Source: Diospyros lotus
Lineage: Eukaryota; Streptophyta; Magnoliopsida; Ericales; Ebenaceae
NCBI RefSeq assembly: GCF_014633365.1
Contig: NW_026267107.1
Span: 124,001 to 188,000 of the forward strand
Direction: 5' to 3'
Length of the DNA stretch: 64,000 nucleotides
In this document: piece by piece, positions 21,405-31,917 of the stretch
Layout of the letters: each line of letters opens with the position of its first letter
Numbering within the stretch: the stretch's first letter is position 1
The notes under the pieces: model-generated
Database searches by the model: none
What the model was told of the DNA's origin: nothing
What the model saw: only the letters and a program-made list of their open reading frames with translations
Program-made: the position numbers and the translations under genes

Positions 21405-24165
21405 TGTAACGCCTCGCTCCCACTTACGGGTGTTACTCGTGAACAATCACCCGAATTGTCCACCTGCTCGGCCTTAGGTGAAGGGTGGACCATGTTTCAA
21501 GACGAAACGCCCTAGGTGGAAACTAGGCTCGTCCTTCCCTTCCCTGAACCCCAGGATTCACTAGCAGAATTGGGCTTTAACCACACCGCATAGGCTATAA
21601 AGAAAATCTTCTTCAGACGCCCAATCACCATTTTCTCATTTTTATTTAATTCTTTTCCATCCAAGAATTTTATCGGGATCCATAAATCACCATTTAAATC
21701 AATCCATTGATTGATTACTAATTTTGGAGGAAAAACTCAATTTTTCAATTTTTCAAAATTTTTGGCATTTTCTCCAAAAATGCCTGAAAAATCCCTTTAT
21801 TTTGAAAATTCCTCCGGGGCCCAAAATCAATTAAGAAATGGCCCAAAATCCCCAAAAAGTATGAATTTTTTTAAAAAAAATTGGACGGCGGAGCCCACTG
21901 GCGCACCTAGGGCCCGCTCAGGGCCCCGCTGGGCGCTGGCCGCGCGGGCTGGCCGTGCATGCCGGGCACGGCCGCGGCTGCGGGTGCGGCCTCCCGCGCG
22001 CAGCCGATGCCGCTCGCCCCCGCGTGCGCGGCTGCGCGCCTGCCTGCGCGCACGGCCGCCCATGCGGCCCTGCCCGCACGCAGGTTGCTGCCTGCTGCTG
22101 CTGATCAAAAAAAAAACCCCCTTTTTTTTTTTTTTTTCTTTTCTTCTTGGGCTTCCTAACCCAATTTTTCCAGAATTTAAAGTAAATAAATAAAATTTAC
22201 TTTCCTTCCATTTTAGCCTCTTTCCTCCAAGATTAAGGCTTAAACCATGCTCTTTGAATATTACACAACATACACTATAATCTCCTTCCATTTCACACAT
22301 GAGCTTTACACAATCTATTGTTGCTCACATAACATCATTCATATATGAATACCACACATGATCAACAACAACAAATATGCTTTCCTAAGCCATAAGGCCA
22401 CAAATTAAGTACCTCAAGTCTAGGCTTCTCAAGCCATAAATTACATCAAACAAAAGAAAAATACACCAAGAGCTTCCAACCACAAGCTTGCACTTTCCCT
22501 TTTCTTCTTTAACATAAGAACAACCTACAAGGGGAGGATAAAACCTCATGAAAAACAAAGCTCAGTAAGGGTGCATATGCAAGGTAAATAAAAGCATAAC
22601 AAGTCTATGTAATAACAAATGCATGCAAGTATGGTTAGGTCATTCCATCCTCACAACCCAACATGGTTTGAGGCATCAACCTACCAATTCTTTCCCACCC
22701 CCATGGCCATAGGTCTCATGTACAAGTAAAGCATGCAAAAAGATACATAAAGATTTATGCAACCTACTTACAATGCAATGCAAGGCCTCCACCACTTGGG
22801 GCCATCCCTTACCTCATTCTTGAACCTTTAAATCTTCATTTCAAGAGAGCTTCCATCTTCTTTTCTCCCATCTAAGATGGCATTCAAACAAGAGCTCACT
22901 TTACACTCAAGCACCCTTAAATAAAGAGAAGAAAGAATGAACTTACCTTGATTTCTTCCGCTTCTTCTTCACTTTTCCCTCCATGGAAGACTTCTCTTTC
23001 ACTTTCTTTCCTTCTTTGAAATGGCAAAACTTGAGATAAGGGCTTACTTTCCCTTTAAATACTACTCTAGTCTTGAAATCTCCATTTCAAGACTTCATCT
23101 TAGCCTTTGATTTCCAATTGCTTTTTGAGAGAAAATCCCAACCATCCATCTCTTTGGATTAAATACATCTCTCTTGGAAGAAACACAATCCATGCCATTT
23201 CCTTCCTTTAAATCTCACCCATTGGATTTACTTTGTCTTTACAAGACTTCATCTCCACCATGAAAAGAAAGCACACCTTTAATAGGTTGGCAATCTATGC
23301 CATTTCTTCTCGTTAAATCCCCACCATAGGATTTATTCTCTAATTCAAGAATACATCTCATCCATTGAATTTATATTTATTTCCCATTTAAATTAATGGG
23401 ACTAATTTCCACCATCACATGAGAGACCACTTGAAAGACATAATACTTTCTTTCTCATTTAAATAAATCCCACAATTTTCCAAGCATTAATGGGTGACCA
23501 TTTTCCCATTTTTCATTAGATTTATTTAAATCTCATATTTTTCAAGGCATTAATGGTGACCATTTACCATTTTCTTTTGGATTTTCTTTAATCCATATAA
23601 TCATGCCTCTTATTAAATGCTTGAAAGACCATTTAACATTTATTTTGCATTTAATTAATTCCTTCTCCAACTCATAAATCCACATATATAATTTCTCTCA
23701 AATTTCCAAGATTATACCAAGTGTCACTCTAAGACACAAACTTGGCTTCCAATTCTTTATCTTGGTCCTCCATGTGGCATTACCACATTAATTCACTAAC
23801 TTAGGGAAAATTTAATTATTCTCCTCAAATAATTTAATATCCACCATTTTCCCTATTTCCAAAATTAATTTCCTTCATGGAATCACTCCAAAATTCTCAA
23901 ATACTATTTGTGAATTTATTAATCCCACATGTCTCCTCATAAATACCAAATTGGGATTTTTATTCACTTACACACCTAATTCCACATAGGAATTATTTTT
24001 AATTTATCAAAATACCCTTTTATTGGATTTCTCTATCTAAATTACCAAAATACCCCTCTCATAGGACACCCTCAATCTCAAGGATCCAACACCTTCTCAA
24101 GGGCATTTTTGGAATTTCTCACTTTCTTTCTCATTCTTTTAACACCTGTAACACCGGGTGTTACA
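21405..24165 (-). mobile_element. Solo LTR nested in element B (TSD TGAAC)
   Basis: The 2761-bp unit runs from TGTAACGCC to GGGTGTTACA and is flanked by TGAAC at 21400-21404 and 24166-24170, a perfect 5-bp duplication. No internal coding region remains, so it is a solo LTR left by LTR-LTR recombination. Its right half is nearly identical to 1-1600. On the minus strand a TATA-like GTATTTAAAGGG lies at 23051-23065, so the parent element read on minus. Its layout (TATA, then a GC-rich block near the 3' end) resembles the chromovirus LTRs here. Confidence 0.95.
21891..22110. other. GC-rich block inside the solo LTR
   Basis: About 220 bases of very high GC, full of GCGCGC, GGCCGCG and GCCCGC words, stand out against an AT-rich LTR. 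ORFs on both strands here are Arg/Ala-rich by composition and are not genes. It lies in the transcribed (R/U5) half of the LTR, given the minus-strand TATA at 23051-23065. Confidence 0.8.
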
Positions 24166-24170
24166 TGAAC

Positions 24171-24450
24171 CCAATTCATAAGTGACCACCAACGCTATAG
24201 TCTTGAAAATCTGACTAAAACCGACCATGTTTGTCAATTTATAAGAAAATTGGATAGGAAGCCTATCCCCACTTCACAGAAAATGTTTAAGCCATTTCTG
24301 GACATAAAACCAGAGGAAGATGTGAGCCACAATTACAACTACTTGTACATATGCATGATTTTTATTTGTGTTTATTTCTTGTTGAATTCCTATATAGCTA
24401 CTTTTGATCACCAAACTTCTTTCCAGGGCATACATAAGGAACAAACGTAA
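24171..24450 (+). pseudogene. Unidentified ORF in the accessory cassette, 3' part
   Basis: This continues, in the same frame, the ORF interrupted at 21402 (after an in-frame TGA): SDHQRYSLENL, FIRKLDRKPIPTSQKMFK, DIKPEED, then a hydrophobic stretch (YICMIFICVYFLLNSYIA) ending at TAA 24448-24450. The hydrophobic part may instead be intron: GTGAGC at 24322 and a pyrimidine-rich TTCTTTCCAG ending at 24426 look like splice sites. The next codon after the stop is the ATG of the LOG-like ORF. Family not recognised. Confidence 0.4.
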
Positions 24451-25095
24451 ATGGAAGACCAGTTAGTTTGTTGAATCAATACCATATGTGTACTTTGTGT
24501 CTCTCAACTTGGGAGCGATATTTGTTACACACTTGCAGCAAGCGAACTTGGCCAAAAATTAGGAGAACGAAAAATTAATTTGGTATATAGAGGAGGAAGT
24601 CGTAAATTGAATGGTAATGTTTCACAAGCTGCACATCTTGGAAAATCATATGTGATAGGTGTAATGCCAATCCCTTTGGCTGAACCACATATTTCCAGGA
24701 TTACACGCGGTCAACTTATAGAAACGACTTCGATGTCTAAGCACATGGCTTGTAAGATTTATCAGTCAGACGCCTTCATTGCTTTACCAGGAGGTTTTGG
24801 AACACTTGAAGAAATCTTTTGTATAATCTCTTGGGTCAAGAGTAATCTCCATACCAAACCCATTCGACTTTTAAATGTTAACCATCTTTTCGATGGGTTG
24901 CTCTCTTTTCTTGATAAGGCTATAGACCAAAAGTTCATTTCTCTTTCAGCAAGAAAGATTCTCATTTTCGCATCCACCATTGATGAGTTGCTAGAGAAAT
25001 TACACGCTTATGTTCCACAGTACGATCTTCATGAGCCTCGGATAGACTGGTCTAAGGCAATCAGTAAAAAGCGCCAAAGGGGTCGATTAATTTAG
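24451..25095 (+). pseudogene. LOG-like cytokinin riboside-monophosphate phosphoribohydrolase carried in element B
   Basis: LOG enzymes release active cytokinin bases from riboside 5'-monophosphates in the plant cytosol. This frame is 214 codons, the normal LOG length, from ATG 24451 to TAG 25095, with one in-frame TGA at codon 8 (24472-24474). Matches in order: ICVLC near the N-terminus, AASELGQKLGERKINLVY, a changed glycine loop YRGGSRKLNG (family YGGGSVGLMG), VIGVMP, SDAFIALPGGFGTLEE with the PGGxGTxxE motif at codons 113-121, LLNV, LLSFLDKAIDQKFIS and ending LHAYVP. The usual RKAEM substrate segment is replaced by SKHMACKI. Plant LOG genes normally have several introns; this coding frame has none, suggesting a processed copy. 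It lies in the env position of the element. Activity is doubtful. Confidence 0.85.
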
Positions 25096-25117
25096 ATCTA
25101 TCACTATAAGGAGTGTT

Positions 25118-25330
25118 CTTTGTTAAGATAGCTGAGTAAGGAGTACTTTTTGTACTCTTGAGACACATCTAATTATTGTACAACTTGCAGGATTTTTTCT
25201 TAATTGTGTTCCTAAAAAATAATAATAATAATAATTAATTAAAAAAAAACTGTGAAATGTTGTTAGGCAAGTCTATGATAAGATGGCTAAGTAAGGAGTA
25301 CTTTTTGTACTCTTGAGATGCATTTTGTTT
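25118..25330 (+). repeat. Duplicated segment with GAGTAC/GTACTC hairpin
   Basis: Two copies (about 25118-25175 and 25275-25330) of GCTRAGTAAGGAGTACTTTT, then TGTACTCTTGAGA. Each can fold as GAGTAC, a T-rich loop and GTACTC. A third, related copy is embedded in the unknown ORF at 21316-21365 (GACTGAGTAAGGAGTC, then GACTCTTGAGACCCATCTA), so ORF-derived sequence flanks the LOG-like gene on both sides. Confidence 0.7.
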
Positions 25331-25491
25331 ATCTTATGACTTGCATGAATTTTTTATTTTGGTGTGAAAATATAAATATATATATATATATATATGGTAT
25401 GCTCATTTGTTTGTTTGAGTTTTAGCAGTTCACAGTAAATCTATGAACTTGTGGAGTTACAGGTATTCCTAAAAATCCTATTTTATTACTG

Positions 25492-25514
25492 CAATTCAGG
25501 TTGGGGGTGTAAGG
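25492..25514 (+). other. Internal polypurine-tract-like repeat, right of the cassette
   Basis: CAATTCAGGTTGGGGGTGTA, then AGG, a near-direct repeat of 20443-20466. The preceding bases (TCCTATTTTATTACTG) also resemble the left copy's context (TCCTTTTATTGCCG). Confidence 0.7.
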
Positions 25515-26944
25515 TTTAGTTATGAATTATCTGGTTTATGTTTTAACTATGAGTTTGCTATTGCCTGCTTGTAGTCTTGTGGGAATTGATTATCTAATTT
25601 ATCTGCTCTTATTAAAAAAAAAATTGTGTGTTTTAAATAACGCTATTCCTAAAGCTTTGGAGTTATGCACTAATAGTCGGTTAAGTTTGCAATACAAAAC
25701 ATGAATGCATTGATTTCTTATTTGAAAACGTATATGCATTAGAACAAGTAATTTGCATTCATCGGGTATTCAAAATTTAAGAATTGGTTATCGATCATAA
25801 AGTCAAAGGTAATAGTAATTAGATGATTAGTACACTGTATAATCCCTCAACGGAAGTGGAGACTATTACCCAAGTGAGTGTTTGAGCCTAATAACTGTTA
25901 ATTCTGTGTGAAATAACACTTACTCTAAATATGCTTTATTGTTTATCTCATCTTTTCAATAGCTTCAAAACATCAATTCGCTTTGAATGTCTAGTATGAT
26001 AGCGGATGAATTTTTGACTGGTTTCAAACTCCGAATTAGATGACTAAGTAACATCGTTTTGTAAAAGCATGATAGAGGGATCAATTTCTTTCATTTTGGG
26101 CCTATTAACCTTTTTCTTTCTTTACATTAACCTCCCTTTCTAGCCCATTTGAGCCATTTGTAGTATAATTTCTTTCGTTACCCTCATTTAACCAATAACC
26201 ATATGAATTTTGTTCAACCTGGTGTGTTTTGGGGAATTAGTCTATCTAGCTATTTTCATATTTAAAAAAAAGAAAAAAAAGAGAAAAAAAAAAGAAGAAA
26301 AAAAAAGTGAAAAAAAAAAGGGAAATTCTCTTAGCTATTTAGCGCAATTGTTTCAAAATAAATGCTAAAGAAAAAAAAAATTCCTGACACACCCTTTGCA
26401 CACTCTATCTTTTCTTTGATAACCCGTATTAACCTCATAGTCCCATTACAACCCAGTCTGGTCCTTCTTGATGCTATGAATCACGTGATCTCAGAATTCG
26501 AGTTTGGAGTAGGGAATCATGTTTAAATTAAAAAGCTATTCATTTAGGGCATTATTCCAGTCATGAAGCTATGTCAATTTCCCTATTCTTTCTTGAATAT
26601 ACGTTCCTTGTATTTGGGATGACACCGAGTTTTGAACTTGCTCTACATTTACTCTTATAACGGTGCACCCCCTTGTGTGTACACTTGAGGAATCCTTTTT
26701 ATTTGAGGGAAAATCCACAGTAAGGTTTAAAGTCAAAACTTCGATAGAGTAAGTCTGTGTGTGGGTTATCCTAATTGCCATTCCTGAAATTGTATGACCT
26801 TTAACTAAAAATCTGATTCAGAATGCTAAATTACTTATTCGATTTTACGCATTTCAGTTTCGAATTTGAAATTGTAATATTCATACAGTTATTATAAATA
26901 AATCTTATCAGGTCTATAGTCTGATTACTAAGGGACTAGCAATA
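25515..26944 (+). other. 3' non-coding module of element B
   Basis: No coding signal. From about 25850 it aligns with element A 5550-6810 through shared blocks (GTGAAATAACACYTA, TTTCAATAGCTTCAAA, GAGGGATCA, ATGAAGCTATGTCA, GGGACTAGCAAT). A purine-rich AAAG run at 26260-26325 replaces the position of the hairpin block of A. Confidence 0.75.
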
Positions 26945-26959
26945 TTAAGTTGGGGGATA
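26945..26959 (+). other. Polypurine tract of element B
   Basis: TTAAGTTGGGGGATA directly before the TGATGAGGAG start of the 3' LTR. It primes plus-strand synthesis. Confidence 0.85.
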
Positions 26960-28619
26960 TGATGAGGAGTTAATTTTTCTAAATCTTAATGAATTATATC
27001 CCTATTTTTTATCTTATATTAATGTTTAATTTGAATAATTATGCACATTATGTACTATTGTCAAGATGATATGAAGAAATTGACATTTGCCGAGTAATTA
27101 AAAATGTTAAAGAGTCAATCGGATGGCCAACATTACTACTCAAAATCTAGTGCAATTGGGTTAACTATTTAATGGAGTCCAACCAAAGAAGGCCCAAGCA
27201 TTTTAATTCTAATGAAGGCACAAATCCAACATAAAGAAGACCCAAAACCCAACTTGTAAAAATCTATTTTTTTATTTTTTATTTTTAAATATTTATTTTA
27301 TGAGTGCTTTTTTTAGGTGTGTCTTTTAGCTAAAATCCATTTAACTTTAGGTGTGTATTTTAGCTAAAATCCATTTAACTTTAGGTGTGTAAGTGCCCAT
27401 TAGATATAATTATGTCTAGTTGAATAATTAAAATTGTATGGTTTGTATTACATCTTGTAGGCTATAAATAGCTCACTTTGTTGCACTTGTAAGAGTGATT
27501 ATTATTCTTGAATCAAAGATTAATTGTTTTTTTAGATTTTCTCTTTGAGAATTGCTCTTGTTCTCTCTTCTTTTCTCTATTATCTTCTCTTGTAATCTTA
27601 CTTTCTTTCTTTCTTCTCTTGAATTCTCATATCATTTATTGTTACTTTATTATCCACTGCCTAAATGGTCGGTTAATTTCTACCTTTAAATTTCTACAAT
27701 TTTAATTTACATATTTTTATTATCCACCGCCTAAATGGCCAGTTAATTTCTACTATTTTAATTCCTGTAATTTAAATTTTGTTATTTAAATTATGCCATT
27801 TAAATTCCTATCAATTAACTTTCAAATGGAGATGAGTAGCTAAATCTAATCTTGGGTTAAGGTAAGGACAGTGTCCAACGCCAATGATTCCCAATGAAAG
27901 TTGCGCTTTAAATGAGCGACATTAATTTAAATTTCAATATGAGTGTGTATTAATTATTAAGAAATCACTAGGTTTGGATTGGACCGTAAGCCTAACTCAA
28001 AGCTTTCATGCCACGTATGGGAGTTACTAGAACTGGAAATGCTATCATACCCAAATCCGAATGATTAATTTAGTTGTTTTGTATATTAATTGCAATTGGA
28101 TTTATGGTAGTTGCTTAAATTAGAATCCCCCATATCATGTATGGGATTGATTAAACTAGAACTATCATCATCTCTAATTGCATTTAATAACAAACCCTTA
28201 TATCTGAAATTAAATTAATGTTGCTAATCTTTTCTGCGAAAAATTGGGGATCAACGGGTTGGTGCTGAAATTGTCTTAACTCAAGTGCTATCCAATTTCA
28301 TATTCTTACATTCAGCATTTATTTCAACTTCTGCCTTGCTTTATTTCCTAATATCTGTTATCTAAAAATCCATAAAAAAATCTTGTTGTCAATTGTCCAA
28401 ATGTGTGTGTGTGTGTGTGTGACATTCTTTTTCTTTTTTCATAATTAAATCTCTCAGTGGACGACCTGGACTCATCCAGAAAATACAAATTTAAATTTGA
28501 ACTACAACTGCACTCGTACACTAATGAGTATAAACCTCTCACCAAAATAAAGAAAAATATATAAAAGTTTTATTGTGTTTTTTTTATTGTGTTTTTATTA
28601 TAGGGTGAGAGTGCAGCCA
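26960..28619 (+). mobile_element. 3' LTR of element B
   Basis: A 1660-bp copy of the 5' LTR, from TGATGAGGAG to a CA end at 28619. TATA box at 27463-27470. A (GT)n tract lies at 28404-28423. Followed by the CCAAG duplication at 28620-28624. Confidence 0.93.
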
Positions 28620-28624
28620 CCAAG

Positions 28625-29630
28625 TGTCTCCCCTTGCAACATATGAAGAATGAAGGTGTTGGGTCCTAACATTTTTTGAATACGATATGGGCCCTCCTAA
28701 TTTGCTCTTAATTAGTTAACCCTATTCTCAAAGTGCATTGGTAATGGAAAACCTTCTAAGGACGAGATCCCCTTATTGCAATGAGTAAGTGGCAACCCTT
28801 TTGTGATAGGTTACTAGTCCAATGGAAGCTCAAATCCTCAGTCAGCCAATCAAGTCTAAATATTGTTTCATAGTTTCTCCAATTTGGATTTTTCATCAAA
28901 GGTCATCACACGCAGGGATTGAATATCCACCTCAACTAGAATAAAGCTTCAGTCCCACAAATGAGGTTGACAGGTATTTCCCTAGTTGACACTCAATTGG
29001 TAGTTTTGTAGCCCCATAGGACGGTAGGGAGCTCATCCACCCAAGCTATTTTAGCCTTTTCATGCCAAGTCTTATGGTCGTGGAGAATTGTCTTGTTTTT
29101 GGCTTCAACTTGACCATTCACCTAAGGATATGCAATGGAGGCCATACAGAGGCAAATTCTCCATCTTTGGCAAAAGGCACAAAATGCTTTAGAATTGAAC
29201 TACATGTTGTGGTCGGTGTTGAGAATTCGGGGGAATGTTGAAGTGGCAATTATGTCTTTCCACACCATATTCTCCATTTTCTTCATGGTAATGGTGGCTA
29301 CTGGTTTAGCTTTAATCCATTTAGTAAAATAGTCGGTGGCCACTAGCAAGAATTTTCGCTAACTGGAAGTGATAAGGAATGGGTCAAGTATATATGTCCA
29401 ATCCCAATTGAGCAAATGGGATAGGTTGAAAGATTTGTTGAATGAACACCGAGAAAGTAAAAGATAGTAGGGAGTGTCTTTGGCACTTATCACATAATCA
29501 CACTTTGGCAACAATGTCTTGATGTTGTGTGGGTCAAAAGAAGCTTGCCCTTAAGATTTTTGCTACTAAGGCTCTTACCCCTAAGTGCTCTCCGCAATCT
29601 CTCTCGTGCACCTCGTTGAGAGATCACTAC
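28625..29630 (-). pseudogene. Integrase relic of Tat/Ogre-type element D
   Basis: On the minus strand, several frames show the Tat-lineage integrase. Near 29550-29620 are pieces of the His/Cys entry region (a histidine-Glu-Gly motif followed by CGEHLG-like residues). Near 28960-29135 are a PxVNGQVEAKNKTIL-like block, KIAWVDELPTVLWGYKTT and PVNLICGTEALF, diagnostic for this family. Stops and frameshifts are frequent. It continues to 12853-12915 across element B and to the RNase H relic at 36139-36532 across element C. It is therefore the oldest layer of the nest. Confidence 0.8.
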
Positions 29631-31812
29631 TGTAACACACCAAATTTCTTGAGCATATTATAACTTAGGATTTTGGGAATATAAAAAGTTTTCATATCAC
29701 AATAGCTATTATACTCACACAATATCCCAAAAACCCTAATTTTTACCTCCTCAGCTTAACAAACCCAATAATCGAATAGCTAAGATAGGCGTTAAAATTT
29801 CAAATGCGAAAGCTAGATCGAACCTGATATGGTTCACAACCATAATGCTTTATTTATCATAAAATTGTTCAAGACGTATACAAAATGTATTACATGGACA
29901 TCATCTCTAGAAAGTGATAACTGAACATTTTAAACATATCCAAAATTACATAGGTTCGCACATAAATAAAAATATGCTAAACATGTTACAAGCAGTAAAT
30001 TAAGCTTATTCTTCAGCTACCTCCTTTCCCTTAGGGCCGCTCGTCGAACCTGAAACATTTGAATATTCCAGGGACATAGTCCAATTAGAAGATGAATCTT
30101 CTAGTGAGAAACTCAAAAAACAGTTTATATCGATGCATGATCAGGTAAAAATGTATGAGAAGACAAGGAGAACTACTCTGAAGTGCCTCGTGAACACGTT
30201 AGCCTCCGCCAACGAGAGCTTTCTCAATGGCGCAGACATAGCGCCTCTCGGGAGGTCCCTAACCATGTCATTATAGCCCCACCTCATAGAACTCATGCAA
30301 GCACCACATCCGTTGTTCCTTAGACTCACGGTCTTCCCCACGAGAGCTTTCTCGATAGCGCACGCATAATGCCTCTCCGGGGATATTTGACTTTTGCCCT
30401 CGGCCAACAATAAATACGTACAACAGTATGGCCACACAAATTTTATAAATGCAATAGTTAAAAAGCCAACAGCATATATTTCCCAGAAAAATACAGTTCA
30501 TATATGCAACATGATTTCACGAAGAGAATAACAAGAGTCTACGTATAAGAACTTCACGCAACATATCTCATGCAATATAAGTCTCTCATAAGAGGATAAA
30601 AAAATAGGATTTGGAGTATAGGAGTCTCACCTTGTTAGTTTATCTCTTGGATGGTACGATTTCACTGCAAACGGCTTAAGTTTCTGTAGAAAACACGCAT
30701 TTCGGTAAACCTAACCTCAAATATTTTTATATAGGGTTGAGGGGCATTAAAGCAGGGGCATGACTGGAAAATTTCATGGAAAAAGGACATCATACATGCC
30801 CTCACATGCCCCAAGAAGGTTGGCCATGCACCTTCACACGCAGCCACTTCCAGCGTGTGTAACTCACGCACTACACAACATATTTCGGACAACTTTGTCC
30901 TGTTTTAGTATTTCGGCCATAACTTCCTCATTTTAACTCCGATTCGACCCCCATTTGAACCTACACGACCCTCTCTTCCCCCTCTACAGGATTATAAAAA
31001 AAATGGACTTACCTCACTTTTTTCTAACTAATTTTGATGAATTCCAGCTAAGACCCGCAACTCCAACGAGGCTCGTTGTTCGCTGCTTCTCCGCCGCTTT
31101 CTTCCCGTCTTCTTGGAGAACTTCCTCCTCTCTCTCTAGAGCAAACTCCTCCACTTAGAATGCCTCAAATCTAAAAGCCTCCTTGAATGATTTGAGAACA
31201 ACTCATGGTGCCTATTTATAGATTACTTGAATCAATCATATTATGTCACTTGTCACAATCTAAGCCATGGACTCCAAAGACTCAAACCTATAATTGAATG
31301 GCTTTTCAAATCCAAAGCTAAAATAAATTTAACTTTTGAAATCCAAACTAAAACCCCAAACTTCTTCCAAATGACATTTTGGCCCTTATTTCAAGTTCTC
31401 AACTTTAATATTTTACCACATGAGCTTATAATTTTATCCTTATTTCATTTGGACAATTCTCTAATTACAATTACACCCTCAAACATCCAATTTATCGAGA
31501 TACCTAAAATCTCAAAATTAATAACTCAAAATTACTTGATATATACAATTTTCGGGAAGCCTTTACCATCATTAGGTCTTTTTAGGCTACAACTTAGTTT
31601 AACCGAAAAATCATCTCTTATTTTATTTCTTTCAGTGTCATAAATCTCGCCTCGAGACGCTCGTCAAAAATATACCTTTGTACTTAGGTATCTAAGCTCT
31701 AGGGCACTCCCTACAACTGATTTGGTCACTTGCTGCCATTTCAAGCATATTTTTTGATATTTTAATCACACTTAAAATACGTGGCAAATTCACGAAAATA
31801 TGGGGTATTACA
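29631..31812 (-). mobile_element. 3' LTR of element C
   Basis: A 2182-bp LTR, minus orientation. A TATA box CTATAAATAGG (minus) is at 31211-31221. A partly duplicated segment around GAGAGCTTTCTCRATRGCGC occurs at 30205-30260 and 30335-30395. It shares a conserved block CATTTGAATATTCCAGGGAC (30056-30075) with the solo LTRs at 38133-40867 and 49522-53598, so the three are related families. Confidence 0.9.
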
Positions 31813-31826
31813 TTCTCCCCCCCTTA
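31813..31826 (-). other. Polypurine tract of element C
   Basis: The plus strand reads TTCTCCCCCCCCTT directly after the LTR, so the minus strand is a G8 purine tract next to the 3' LTR start. This fixes the orientation of the element. Confidence 0.8.
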
Positions 31827-31917
31827 AATGAATTTCGTCCTCAAAATTATTGAAGGTTAAATAATTATTGCATTCTGGAATACAATTTCTGGAAGAAAAT
31901 ATAAAAATTTCCTACTC

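Larger units (their letters stand above)
12916..28619 (+). mobile_element. Complete, decayed Athila-lineage retrotransposon (element B)
   Basis: A 15.7-kb element with two LTRs, a 5-bp target duplication CCAAG, primer site, gag, protease, RT-RNase H, integrase, an accessory region and a polypurine tract. Without the nested solo LTR (21405-24165) it is about 12.9 kb. RT motifs (FLDGYSGYNQI, CNAPTTFQRCM, FMDDFSVYG) and the Asp-tRNA-type primer site place it in the Athila lineage. The accessory region between integrase and the 3' module carries a LOG-like ORF instead of the env-like ORF of element A. All genes contain stops or frameshifts, so it is non-autonomous. Confidence 0.93.

Noticed and set aside
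21711..22300. ORFs of 160 and 157 codons on opposite strands with Arg/Ala-rich proteins
   Set aside because: They arise from the GC-rich block of a solo LTR; both strands are open because of base composition.
24451..25095. Functional host LOG gene
   Set aside because: It lies inside a retrotransposon, has a stop at codon 8, no introns and altered substrate motifs.
31227..31643. 138-codon ORF
   Set aside because: Inside the 3' LTR of element C; the equivalent stretch in the other LTR (35565-35960) is not kept open.
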